Assembly: GCA_964496245.1 (NCBI GenBank)
Contig: CAZBZG010000007.1
Span: 1-34,273 of the forward strand
Length of the DNA: 34,273 bases
Reading direction: 5' to 3'
Origin: CAZBZG01 sp964496245
Lineage (GTDB): Bacteria; Planctomycetota; SZUA-567
The position numbers were made by a program, and so were the translations under genes. Shown here piece after piece: positions 1 through 8,416 of this stretch. The first letter of the stretch is position 1. The number at the start of each line of letters is the position of its first letter. The notes beneath the pieces were generated by a model. It saw nothing but the letters and a program-made list of their open reading frames with translations, was not told the DNA's origin and made no database searches.

Positions 1-22
1 CGGAGCGCGCGGGTCCGGCTTC

Positions 23-778
23 CTACCGTTTCTTCGTGCTTTCGTCTGCAGCCAGTTCCCACAAGCTTGTGTCGGACAGAAGAAAGCGGATCTTCCGGCG
101 TTCTCCGCTGTCCAGCTCGACGATGACCGTCGCGTAGTAGCGCGGACCCTTCTTGCGAATATCCCGGAAGATGAACTTCCAGTCCGACTGCACCCGACGA
201 TGCCAGCGCGCGAGGAATTTGTGCACAGCTTTGGTCGAACCGTAGCTGCGCATGAGGGCCGCAATAAAGGTGGCGTGGAGGCGGCTGGAAAACACCTGCA
301 GCGATTCGGCGGACGCCGCCTGCGCGAAATCCCGGACGGCATCCACGGGGTCTTCGATCGTGCCATCGATCAGCTCCTGCAGAAGGGCGCACTGCCCCTT
401 GACGAAGACGCGCCGGTCGCGATTGGAGGGCCTCAAGTCCAGATACCGGTTGTAGTAGTAGATGGCCCGCTGCTCGCCGTACGACTCGGCGAACAACCGC
501 GTCTCGTAGAGCTCGCCGAGTTCATAGTTGGCCTGGGCGTGGTAGGGATCGAGTTCGAGGGCCTTCTCGTAGGCTTTCTTGGCGACTTGGAACAGGCCCC
601 GCTGCTTGCTCTCGCGCGCGGTGGCCACCGCCCGGCGCGCTTGTTCCTCCCAATCAAGATCGCATGAAGCGGTCAGGAGCAGCACGCCCACGAATGCCCA
701 TCCCGCCTTGGGGCATCCCGTGCGCGACCGTCCGCCCGACCGAGCAGAGGGGCTAGCTCTCGTTCTCCTCTTCCGCAT
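23..778 (-). CDS. TPR-repeat lipoprotein
   Basis: This 251-residue protein has an Arg-rich N-terminus, a hydrophobic stretch and a lipobox (LTASC, Cys39), so it is probably exported and lipid-anchored. Residues about 45-115 contain TPR-like helices, with the typical A-x-Y-x-x-A-L-E-L-D-P-Y pattern followed by an N-Y-E-L-G-E-L-Y helix; TPRs bind other proteins. The C-terminal half ends in an alternating beta-like stretch and is not recognised. The ATG start lies inside the end of the DksA-like gene (26-base overlap in another frame), and its ribosome-binding site is weak, so translation may depend on the upstream gene. No better in-frame start leaves room for the signal peptide. The partner and function are unknown. 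Confidence 0.75.
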   Translation of the reverse strand: MRKRRTRASPSARSGGRSRTGCPKAGWAFVGVLLLTASCDLDWEEQARRAVATARESKQRGLFQVAKKAYEKALELDPYHAQANYELGELYETRLFAESYGEQRAIYYYNRYLDLRPSNRDRRVFVKGQCALLQELIDGTIEDPVDAVRDFAQAASAESLQVFSSRLHATFIAALMRSYGSTKAVHKFLARWHRRVQSDWKFIFRDIRKKGPRYYATVIVELDSGERRKIRFLLSDTSLWELAADESTKKR

Positions 779-1616
779 CGCTCACAAGCCCCCAGTTCAC
801 CACGTCCTCCCCGCGTTTCTTGGCCCGCTCCCGTGCGTCGCGGCAGCTCTTGCAGGCCGTGGCGTAGGGAAGCACCTTGAGCCGGGACGGCGAGATCATC
901 TGTCCGCAGAACTCGCACTGCCCGTACGTGCCCTTGGCGATCTTCTGCAGCGCCTCTTCGATCTCATCCAGCTCCTCGTCGCTGGCCGAAGCGATCTCGA
1001 AGGAGAGGCTCTCGTCATAGGCGTCGCTCGCCTTGTCGGCTTCGTCGGCCGGGGGCTTGCCGCGGCGCTCGCGGTGATCGGCAAGCTCCCGCTGGATGCC
1101 ATGGAGCAACTGCCCCCGTTTGGTGAGCAGCAACTCATGGATCTGTCGCTGCTCCTTGCGGGTCAACTTGCGCACCTCCGCCTCCGGGGCGGCTACCGGC
1201 GCAACGTCCTTCTTCTTGTTGAGCACCCTGGCGCCGGGCGCCACGGCCAGTGCGGGCCGGCCCGTGCCGATCTGTACCGTCACGCCCGAAGCCGCCCTCG
1301 CCTTCCCGGAACGGCCAGCCGCTTTGGCCCCCTTCCCTGCCGTAGCACTGGATGCGCTCTTGCCCTTGGTCGAGCGTCCACTTCGGCCCGACTTGCTCGC
1401 AACCGCCTTCTTCTTTGTGGACTTCTTTGTGGACTTCTTGGTGGACTTCTTGGCTTTCTTTTTCGTCGTCTTCTTCGCCTTCTTCTTAGTCGCCGCCTTC
1501 TTCTTTGTCGTCTTCTTCTTTGCCTTTTTCTTCGTCTGCTTGCCCCGGGCCTTCGCACTTCCGCGGCTTCGGGATTTCTTCTTGGTCTTCTGCGCGGTCT
1601 TCTTCTTGGCTGCCAT
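753..1616 (-). CDS. DksA/TraR-type zinc-finger protein with histone-H1-like Lys/Ala tail
   Basis: The protein has 287 residues in two parts. Residues 1 to about 110 are a low-complexity Lys/Ala/Thr/Ser tail of the histone H1 C-terminal kind, with repeated KKST units, expected to bind DNA non-specifically. Residues about 148-265 are a DksA/TraR-type module: a helical hairpin with an acidic tip (DEADKASD), then a four-Cys zinc finger (C234, C237, C255, C258; CEFCG and CKSC). DksA family proteins reach into the RNA polymerase secondary channel and alter initiation. The chimera could therefore combine chromatin-like DNA binding with polymerase control; that is inference. It lies 68 bases downstream of the DUF4340 gene on the same strand, with a purine-rich stretch upstream of the ATG. 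Confidence 0.85.
   Translation of the reverse strand: MAAKKKTAQKTKKKSRSRGSAKARGKQTKKKAKKKTTKKKAATKKKAKKTTKKKAKKSTKKSTKKSTKKKAVASKSGRSGRSTKGKSASSATAGKGAKAAGRSGKARAASGVTVQIGTGRPALAVAPGARVLNKKKDVAPVAAPEAEVRKLTRKEQRQIHELLLTKRGQLLHGIQRELADHRERRGKPPADEADKASDAYDESLSFEIASASDEELDEIEEALQKIAKGTYGQCEFCGQMISPSRLKVLPYATACKSCRDARERAKKRGEDVVNWGLVSDAEEENES
1411..1446 (-). repeat. Three 12-bp in-frame tandem units in the Lys-rich tail
   Basis: Three successive 12-base units (plus-strand TTCTTTGTGGAC twice, then one copy with a single change) encode KKST-type repeats within the histone-like tail. They preserve the reading frame and probably expanded by slippage. Confidence 0.8.
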
Positions 1617-1684
1617 GATCCGTCCGCCTTTCCCCCCTCAACAAACGTCTGCCGCAGATCCGGATGAATCCACGGCAAGGCTCA

Positions 1685-3517
1685 CTACTTGAAATCGCGA
1701 TCGATCGCTTGCACCGTCTCGCCGGATAACACGAACACCGTCCGTTCGCCTCGAAGACACGCGAACCGCGGCGGGGCCTTGTTGCCTGTTCGTCCGTCTT
1801 GCTGAGACGCTTCGCCAGCCGGCTTTCCGATCAAGAGGTCCAGAACAGTTCGCGCCGCCTCGGGTTTGACCCCAGGCGGCCGCACGGTAACTATGACACG
1901 AAACCCCCCTTGGTCAAGCCCAAATTCATCCAAATGCTGCACCCGATCGGCTTGATAGGCCTCGCAGCGGAGGCGCGAAAGGCGCGCCACCAACCACACG
2001 AGGCGGTTCGAATCCTTCTGGAGCAGCCTCGTCTCAGGTTTGAGAAGCTGCCAGTGGCCACGGCCGGCGCTTCGGTAGACCCTGGTGTCTCTCCCGCGCC
2101 GGATCGTGATCTCCCACGCCTGGTCATAAGGGAATTGGACTAGATCGCGGTCCCGGTAGCGCACAAAGGGCTGGCAGAGGATTTGGGCGATCCGGGGATG
2201 GAGTTCCAGCACCTGCGGGCGGCCGTCCACCGAGAAGTAGATCCGTCCCTTCTCGTCCGGCGCACTGACGTTGAGCCCGGCGATCCGCGCGCCCGTGGCA
2301 TCCATGCAATCGAAACGCCACGCCGGCTTCTGCAAGCCGTAGGCCTCGGGCTCCGGCTTCTCGCTCACGAACCGCTGGATCACCAGGACCTGCAGCGCCT
2401 GGACGAGTACCTCTTCGACCGCGCGTTTCTCCACGGCAAACGACCGGGCCCCCGACGCCCTCCAGGCGTCCTCCTCCCGGGTGAGGCCAAGAGTCCCTTC
2501 CGCCGTGCGGATGTGGATGGCTCCCGGGATCCGGTTCTGGAGGAGGTTCAAAATCCGCTGGCGGTACCGATTGACCGCGTCCGCGTCCGCCTGCAAGTGC
2601 TCCAGTTCGCGGAGGAGCGCGCGTCCCACCCCGTAAAGCGGTCGGCGGCCGACGCGGAAGGCGTGGACCTGCTGGTCCCCAGCCCCTCGGAACCGCACAA
2701 CCTGGTCCTGATCGTCCACCCGGAGCCGGAGGGTCGGCGCCCCAGGACCCACCCCGTGCGCGGCCGGCTCTGTGACGTCCCCGACCGCCACCTTGTCCGC
2801 CCGCAGCGTGCGGCAGAGGCGGATCAGGCGGTCTACTTGCTTGGGATCGGCGGGCCAGCGCACCGGCCGCGTCAGGATCCACCCGTCGCCCGCCCGGTCC
2901 AGCACCACGCGGGACCCCCCGCTCCCGGATGCGCCGGGATCCAGGACGATGCGGGCCGGAGACTGGCGGCCCAGATCGAACAGGTTCATGGTGCGGAAGC
3001 TCTGCAACGGACGATCGAGCACACGCGTGAGATCGGCGTTGATCGCGTGCACGACCTCCGGTTCCCGAAGGCGAATCACGTAGCGGACGTTCTTCTCCGG
3101 GTCGATACGGCCGATTCGCAAGCTTTGCTCCTGGTCTTCGGTCCGCACGGTGAATTGCATGGCGGCTTCGGCTGTCAGGCCGGCGTCGGCCGGCGTCAGG
3201 CCCTCCACGGGGCGCACGAAGGACAGCTCCACGAGCGCGCCCAGCTCCTGAATCGCGCTGGGCTCGGCTGCGTCGACCAGGTCTTCCGTGGGCAGCGTCA
3301 CCTTCCAGCGGCCCTGCTCGTTCCGCGCAAACTGGGCGACGGGCATACCGCCTTTGAAGACCTGGAAGGTCTCGATCTGCTTGAGGCCGATCGAGATCAG
3401 CCGGCGCTCGCTGAGGGGGGCCTCGCGAGCCCTCCGCTCGCGCCACGCCAGCGTTGCGCTCAGCGCGGTGAGTACCCCGGCCACGGCAAGAAGAATCAGA
3501 CTGGTGCGTAGACGCAT
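1685..3517 (-). CDS. DUF4340 domain protein, partner of Gld-type ABC exporter
   Basis: This 610-residue protein has one N-terminal membrane helix (about residues 5-25) and a long extracytoplasmic beta-rich body. The body carries repeated DUF4340 features: a short segment on how a residue modifies a score-like value (R-W-K-V-T-L-P), and V-R-Y-V-I-R-L and R-I-V-L-D segments. DUF4340 genes are regularly found directly after GldF/GldG-type ABC permeases in many phyla, and their biochemical role is unknown. Here the gene starts 51 bases after the permease-GldG fusion on the same strand, which completes a three-gene exporter operon. The ATG is preceded by a GAGAG-type ribosome-binding site. Substrate unknown; the role is inferred from neighbours. 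Confidence 0.8.
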   Translation of the reverse strand: MRLRTSLILLAVAGVLTALSATLAWRERRAREAPLSERRLISIGLKQIETFQVFKGGMPVAQFARNEQGRWKVTLPTEDLVDAAEPSAIQELGALVELSFVRPVEGLTPADAGLTAEAAMQFTVRTEDQEQSLRIGRIDPEKNVRYVIRLREPEVVHAINADLTRVLDRPLQSFRTMNLFDLGRQSPARIVLDPGASGSGGSRVVLDRAGDGWILTRPVRWPADPKQVDRLIRLCRTLRADKVAVGDVTEPAAHGVGPGAPTLRLRVDDQDQVVRFRGAGDQQVHAFRVGRRPLYGVGRALLRELEHLQADADAVNRYRQRILNLLQNRIPGAIHIRTAEGTLGLTREEDAWRASGARSFAVEKRAVEEVLVQALQVLVIQRFVSEKPEPEAYGLQKPAWRFDCMDATGARIAGLNVSAPDEKGRIYFSVDGRPQVLELHPRIAQILCQPFVRYRDRDLVQFPYDQAWEITIRRGRDTRVYRSAGRGHWQLLKPETRLLQKDSNRLVWLVARLSRLRCEAYQADRVQHLDEFGLDQGGFRVIVTVRPPGVKPEAARTVLDLLIGKPAGEASQQDGRTGNKAPPRFACLRGERTVFVLSGETVQAIDRDFK

Positions 3518-3568
3518 ACTCGTCTCTCGCTTCGGTTCCCCGGCTTCGGCGCGCGGCCGGGTGCGTTC

Positions 3569-6082
3569 CTACTGGCGCCGCGCCCACCAAACCAGGGCCC
3601 CCACGAACAGCCAAGCCAGCGGCAGTGCGGCCAGGCTCACCCACAGCAGGACCCGCTTCTGTCGGCCCGTCAGGTTCAGACTGCGATCCACGTACTCCTT
3701 CGGTGGCACGCGGATATCATAGTCACGCCCCGCCAGCCAATGCAGAGCAGACAGGATGAATGCTTTGTTGTGCCCCTTCTCCAGGGAGAGATTGGAGACG
3801 AACTCCGCATTGCCCACCACCACGACCCGGGCTTCGGCGTGCCGCGCATCCGGCGGTTTGGCTGACGCCATGGCCACCGTGAACGGACCTTCGCGCGTCT
3901 GCCAACCAGTTGGGGAGGCCCCCTCCCCCACGCGCTCCTTGGCTACCGCGCTCTCCGCGCTTACGAGCAGCCGCTCCACGATCCACCCCCTCTTTCGAAT
4001 CTTCGGATCGATTCGGAGCGATCGGCTGTAAGGTATCACGCAGACCACGCTGCGACCGGCCCGGGTGATGGGATGCTGCCGATCAGCGACCACGTGGATG
4101 TGGCCCGGCCGCCCGCCGTCGTTGTTCTGCTGATCGATGATCATGTCCCGACTGGGGGAACACCCCCACCGTTTGAGGAGCGCGAGGAGTTCCGCGTCGG
4201 GCGGGTGGTCCGGGTCGCGGCCGCTCATGATCGAGGTGACCGAAGGCAAGAGCAGAAGGAGCCGTCCGCCCCGTTCGACGTACTCTTGGATCCGCTGGAC
4301 GAGGAGACCGCCCAAGGGCACCCGCGGCCCGGCCAGCACCAGCACGTTGCAGTCGATGGGAATGGGGTCGTTGCCGCTGAGCAACGGCGAATGGACATCG
4401 AAACCGTCCTGACGCAGCGCCTGCGCCAGGGCGCCGGCCGACCCCGGCTGCCGTTCGGAGGAGTCAATCGCCATCTCGCCGTGTCCCTTGGCCCAGTAGA
4501 CCCGGGTGATGCGCGGATCCATGAGCCGCTTGAGTCCCAGGGTGAGAACGTGTTCGCCGTTGAACTTCGGCGTCTTGATCCCCGCCATCTGTTCCTTCCA
4601 CCCGGGCGCCTTGAGCACAAGACTCGGCGGAACGGCCACGCGCCGGCCCTGGTGGACGGCCAGGGCCATGCGGGTCAAGTCGGCGTCCTCGAGATCCAGC
4701 TTCTTGGCCAGACGCATGGACTTCTCGGGCTCGAGCACGGGGTCGGCGTAGGTCACGTGCACGAAAGGCGAATAGGCGCTGAAGAGCGTGAGAAGCTGCC
4801 GCATTTCGTCCAAGAGGTCCACGCCCTGGTAATCGACATCCTCGCTGTAGAAGACGTAGAAGTCGACCGGGGCGGTCAATTCGTCGAGCGTCGCGCGGGT
4901 GTCCGCGTGGAGCGTATTCGCCTTGCCGTCCGAGATGTCCACGTAGCGGTGTCGCACCACGCGCAATAGCGCGAGGCCCGGCACCCCCCGGCACGCATCC
5001 CACGAGGACGCGGCGAAGTAATTGAGATTGACGGCGATCGCGAGAATACAGACCGCGCCCAGCAACGTGGGGCCCGCGTCTCCGTGGCGCAGGGCCGCGA
5101 GCCAGCGGCCTCCGCCCGGCACGCGCGAGAGGTAGAGGCAAACCGCGGCCCCCAGCAATCCCAACACGCCAAGCAGGAGAGGGACCAAATATCCGAACGC
5201 GGTCGCGGTTTCCCCTTCCGAAAGCATGGACAGGGGGGCGCGCGGGCTCAGATCGTTGATGTGAAGACGCGCCACGCCGAACAGGAGGCAGGCGAATCCG
5301 ACCCCCGCGCTCAGACCGGCACCAAAACCCCACACGCGGCGGGATGCGCCGTGCATCCGCGCGAGCATGCCGCGCGAGCGGACCACGAGCCACGTGAGGA
5401 TCAGCATGCACCCCCCGAAGGTGAGGAAGTAGGTGACGTCGCGCGTATCGATCACGCCGGGCAGGAAGCGCTTGAAGTGCGGCACGAAGCTGATGTAGCC
5501 GAACCCGGCGGCCACAACATCGCCGCTCTCCTCGAAGATGGCGAGCAAGAGCAGGATCCACAGCGAGACCAAGGTCGCTGCGGCCGCCACCACCTGGCTC
5601 GAGGTCAAGCTCGAGACGAACACCCCGATGGCCGTGAAGAGCGCCCCCACGAGGACCAGGGCGAGCACGCTGGCCCACACCTCGCCACTGTCAAGATCGC
5701 CGAGCCATCGATCCGGATTGCCGAAGGCTGCGAGTTGTCCGACGTAGGCCGTCCAGGCGAGCAGGGTCATGACGTAGAAAGCCAGGCACCCGAGAAATTT
5801 GCTCAGCACTACCTCGCCCGCGCCCACCGGCGCGGTGAGGAGGAGTTCCATGGTTCCCTTCTGGGTCTCTTCCGCGAAGCACCGCATGGTGATGAGCGGC
5901 ACCAGGAACATGGACATGATGCACACGACGATCGTCAAGGGTTCGAACGTCGACGCCCTCTCCTGCCGGAAGCAGAAGTAGAGGCTGTAGACGAGCACGA
6001 AGAAGGCCGTCACCACGTGCAGGGAAGGACTCAAGAAGAGGCTTCCCAGCTCCCGTCGCGTGAGTGAGATCAAGTTCCGCAT
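3569..6082 (-). CDS. ABC-2 permease fused to GldG-type auxiliary domain
   Basis: This 837-residue protein is two usually separate proteins in one chain. About residues 1-330 form an ABC-2 permease with several membrane helices and the GldF/NosY-like cytoplasmic signature around F-A-E-E-T-Q-K-G-T-M-E-L-L. The next 450 residues are the GldG/ABC_transp_aux domain, an extracytoplasmic Rossmann-like fold, with the family stretch V-Y-W-A-K-G-H-G-E. A last membrane helix ends the protein. GldA/F/G form the gliding-motility ABC transporter of Bacteroidota, and homologues elsewhere have unknown cargo. I chose the ATG at 6082 because GAAGGA lies eight bases upstream; the in-frame TTG six bases earlier is too close to it. 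The ATPase gene lies 85 bases upstream. Confidence 0.88.
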   Translation of the reverse strand: MRNLISLTRRELGSLFLSPSLHVVTAFFVLVYSLYFCFRQERASTFEPLTIVVCIMSMFLVPLITMRCFAEETQKGTMELLLTAPVGAGEVVLSKFLGCLAFYVMTLLAWTAYVGQLAAFGNPDRWLGDLDSGEVWASVLALVLVGALFTAIGVFVSSLTSSQVVAAAATLVSLWILLLLAIFEESGDVVAAGFGYISFVPHFKRFLPGVIDTRDVTYFLTFGGCMLILTWLVVRSRGMLARMHGASRRVWGFGAGLSAGVGFACLLFGVARLHINDLSPRAPLSMLSEGETATAFGYLVPLLLGVLGLLGAAVCLYLSRVPGGGRWLAALRHGDAGPTLLGAVCILAIAVNLNYFAASSWDACRGVPGLALLRVVRHRYVDISDGKANTLHADTRATLDELTAPVDFYVFYSEDVDYQGVDLLDEMRQLLTLFSAYSPFVHVTYADPVLEPEKSMRLAKKLDLEDADLTRMALAVHQGRRVAVPPSLVLKAPGWKEQMAGIKTPKFNGEHVLTLGLKRLMDPRITRVYWAKGHGEMAIDSSERQPGSAGALAQALRQDGFDVHSPLLSGNDPIPIDCNVLVLAGPRVPLGGLLVQRIQEYVERGGRLLLLLPSVTSIMSGRDPDHPPDAELLALLKRWGCSPSRDMIIDQQNNDGGRPGHIHVVADRQHPITRAGRSVVCVIPYSRSLRIDPKIRKRGWIVERLLVSAESAVAKERVGEGASPTGWQTREGPFTVAMASAKPPDARHAEARVVVVGNAEFVSNLSLEKGHNKAFILSALHWLAGRDYDIRVPPKEYVDRSLNLTGRQKRVLLWVSLAALPLAWLFVGALVWWARRQ

Positions 6083-6167
6083 GCGCAACGTCCTTCGTCC
6101 ACGCGGGCCCGATCGGTTCGAGAGCCGTCGGGTCCGTCCTCCATGCGAGCCTGCGCTGCGAAACGTC

Positions 6168-7118
6168 TCAGGCGTTCGCCACAGCCGGCTCTTTGCGCGT
6201 GAGGCGCGCGAAGATGTCCTCGAGCCGCACCGGCTCGAGCCGCATCTCCTGCAACAACCATCCCTTTTCGGTCACGAGCCGCGCGATCTCCTGGCGCGGA
6301 TCGGCATCCTTGCTGCATCGCAGCGAGAGGCTCCAGGCTCCTTCGAGCGTCTCGGCCTGCTGGCGGATGCGCTGGATTCCGCGCAGGCCTTCGAGCGCTT
6401 CGGCGGGATTCTCCCGGGCTACGATTTCGAGCGAGAGATCGCGCCAGGCCGCGTACCGGTCGCAGAGCTCACGGGTCGTGCCTTCGGCGATGACGCGGCC
6501 GCGATCGATGATGAGAACGCGACGGCAGACGAGTTCCACTTCGTGGAGAATGTGCGTGGAAAGGAAGACGGTGCGCTCCTCTCCGAGCCGGCGGACGAGA
6601 TCCCGCGTTTCCACCACCTGGTTCGGGTCGAGTCCGACCGTGGGCTCGTCGAGGATCAGGAGGCGCGGCTGCCCGAGCAGGCAGTCGGCGAGGCCCACGC
6701 GCTGGCGGTAGCCCTTGGAGAGCTGGCCGATGATGCGGTCGGCCACGTCGGCCACGCCGCACTTCTCCAGCGCATCGCCCACGGCCAGGTGCCGCTGGCG
6801 GTAGGGCACGCGTTTGAGGCGCGCGCGATAGTGGAGGAACTCCCGCACCCGCATGTCCCCGTAGAGCGGCGTGTTCTCCGGCAGATAGCCGAGCATTCGC
6901 CGGGCTTCGAGGCCTTCGGTCTGCACGTCGAAGCCGCCGATCTTCGCGTGCCCGCTCGTGGGCGCGAGAAAACCGGTGAGAATCCGCATGGTGGTGGTCT
7001 TGCCCGCGCCGTTGGGGCCGAGAAAGCCCACGGTCTCGCCCTCGCCCACCAGAAACGAAACGTCCTGGATGGCCGACTGAGTGCCGTAGTACTTGGTGAG
7101 TTCCTGCGCCTCGATCAA
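6168..7118 (-). CDS. ABC transporter ATP-binding protein (GldA-like)
   Basis: This 316-residue ATPase carries Walker A (GPNGAGKTT), the Q-loop region, the signature S-K-G-Y-R-Q-R-V-G-L-A, Walker B followed by Glu (L-L-I-L-D-E-P) and the switch His (FLSTH). The C-terminal ~90 residues match the extension seen in ABC-2/GldA-type ATPases. It powers the permease-GldG fusion encoded next. The homologous region begins at I-E-A-Q-E-L. A TTG at 7118 with GAGG eight bases upstream fits this best. An in-frame ATG at 7175 would add 19 residues (335 in total) but lacks a good ribosome-binding site. A sigma-70-type promoter lies at 7241-7269. Confidence 0.9.
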   Translation of the reverse strand: MIEAQELTKYYGTQSAIQDVSFLVGEGETVGFLGPNGAGKTTTMRILTGFLAPTSGHAKIGGFDVQTEGLEARRMLGYLPENTPLYGDMRVREFLHYRARLKRVPYRQRHLAVGDALEKCGVADVADRIIGQLSKGYRQRVGLADCLLGQPRLLILDEPTVGLDPNQVVETRDLVRRLGEERTVFLSTHILHEVELVCRRVLIIDRGRVIAEGTTRELCDRYAAWRDLSLEIVARENPAEALEGLRGIQRIRQQAETLEGAWSLSLRCSKDADPRQEIARLVTEKGWLLQEMRLEPVRLEDIFARLTRKEPAVANA

Positions 7119-7240
7119 GCTGTGATCCTCAGAAGCCGCGCGGGGCACCTCCCAGGCGATCCTTCCGCAACGCATCTCACACTAAGGGGAGACCCGCTCG
7201 CGCCTGGGGCAAGTGGGCGCAAATCTGTAACTCGCGGCAG

Positions 7241-7269
7241 AGTATATGGGATAGGACAGGCCAAATCAA
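7241..7269 (-). promoter_or_regulatory. Candidate sigma-70 promoter of the ABC exporter operon
   Basis: Reading the minus strand, TTGATT (-35, 7264-7269), a 17-base spacer and TATACT (-10, 7241-7246) stand in the gap between the flavoprotein gene and the ABC ATPase. This leaves an untranslated leader of roughly 115 bases. The -10 matches the consensus at five of six positions. Confidence 0.5.
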
Positions 7270-7306
7270 CCATAATCGGACGGCCCCGGACCGCTGGCCA
7301 GGGCCG

Positions 7307-8413
7307 TCATCCCTGCCAGCGGCGCGTAGGATAAGTCGCCTGTCCGGAGAGAATGCGTACGAAGCGCTGCGCCACACGCCCGAAGCTGGGCAGACTCATG
7401 AGCGTTCCGCGCACCAGACAGGGAAGGCGGCGGTAGGCACGGGCCCAGTCACGTGCGCAAACGAGTTCCGCCAGGAGCCCTTGGCGCAAATGGGCCTCGT
7501 ACGCCGGCGGGCCGCCATCCAGGATGGCGTCGGCTGCGAGACGCGCGCTCTCGAGCGCGTAGTAGATGCCTTCGCCCGTGAGCGGATCGGCCAATCCGGC
7601 GGCATCGCCCACCAGGTAGGCCTGTTCCCGCGCATACGAACTCCGTGGCGCTTCGAACGCAGGCACCATGGCCCCGTGCAGGCGTCCGACCGCTGCGCCG
7701 GCCAGCCAGGGCTCCCGGTTGACGAACGCCTGCAGGCGTCCGGGAAGACGCGGGTCCCGGGCGCCGGCACCGCCTACGCCCACGGAAAAGCCATCCGGCC
7801 GCGGAAAGCACCAGGCGTAGCCCGCTCGCAGGAACGCGAGGTGGAAGAGCGCGGTTGCGCGGGACACGTCCGGCGCACCGGACCTCAGGGGTACCCGGCC
7901 GATCACGCAAAACCCCCGCTGCGGAGCGGACCATCCCAGCGCCCGGGCCGTGGGCGAGAACACGCCATCGCACGCGCAGAGCACGTCGGCCCGGATCGCA
8001 CCCTGCGAGGTGCGCACGTGCCATCGACCGCCCTCGTGATGCGCAGCGCGCAACCGGCACCCTTCGCGAAGACGCGCGCCCGCGGCCACAGCCGCGCGGG
8101 CGAGATGCGCGTCAAACGCGGGCCGATCCACGACCAGGCTCGTCGCCGTCTCTTCCAGATCGATCAGTCGGCGGCCGGTCCAGGCCCCGGCCAGGGCGAC
8201 GCGCGTGATCCGAGTCCGCGGCAGCTCGCCGAGATCCACATCGAGACGCTGAAGGGTGCGCGCGGACAATCCGCCCCCGCAAGGCTTGAAACGGGGCAGG
8301 TGCTCTCGCTCGATGAGCCATACGTCCCGGCCGGCAGCGGCGAGCCGCCGGGCCAGGGTAGCACCGGCAGGGCCGGCGCCCACCACGAGAATGTCGGCGG
8401 CATCCGCCCCCAT
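7307..8413 (-). CDS. Geranylgeranyl reductase family FAD-dependent oxidoreductase
   Basis: This 368-residue flavoprotein has the N-terminal FAD-binding motif GAGPAGATLA, then the family hallmark P-R-F-K-P-C-G-G-G-L. The second FAD motif, V-G-D-A-A-G-L-A-D-P-L-T-G-E-G-I, follows near residue 275. This combination marks the geranylgeranyl reductase family, whose members reduce prenyl double bonds in archaeal lipids, chlorophyll side chains or quinones. Some members act on other substrates, so the exact one cannot be read here. The ATG follows the stop of the sigma-54 activator by three bases with no clear ribosome-binding site, so the pair is probably translationally coupled. A role in membrane lipid or quinone saturation is inference. 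Confidence 0.85.
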   Translation of the reverse strand: MGADAADILVVGAGPAGATLARRLAAAGRDVWLIEREHLPRFKPCGGGLSARTLQRLDVDLGELPRTRITRVALAGAWTGRRLIDLEETATSLVVDRPAFDAHLARAAVAAGARLREGCRLRAAHHEGGRWHVRTSQGAIRADVLCACDGVFSPTARALGWSAPQRGFCVIGRVPLRSGAPDVSRATALFHLAFLRAGYAWCFPRPDGFSVGVGGAGARDPRLPGRLQAFVNREPWLAGAAVGRLHGAMVPAFEAPRSSYAREQAYLVGDAAGLADPLTGEGIYYALESARLAADAILDGGPPAYEAHLRQGLLAELVCARDWARAYRRLPCLVRGTLMSLPSFGRVAQRFVRILSGQATYPTRRWQG

Positions 8414-8416
8414 GGG

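Noticed and set aside
1411..1446. CRISPR-like or regulatory tandem repeat
   Set aside because: The 12-base units are contiguous, without spacers, and simply encode KKST repeats in frame.
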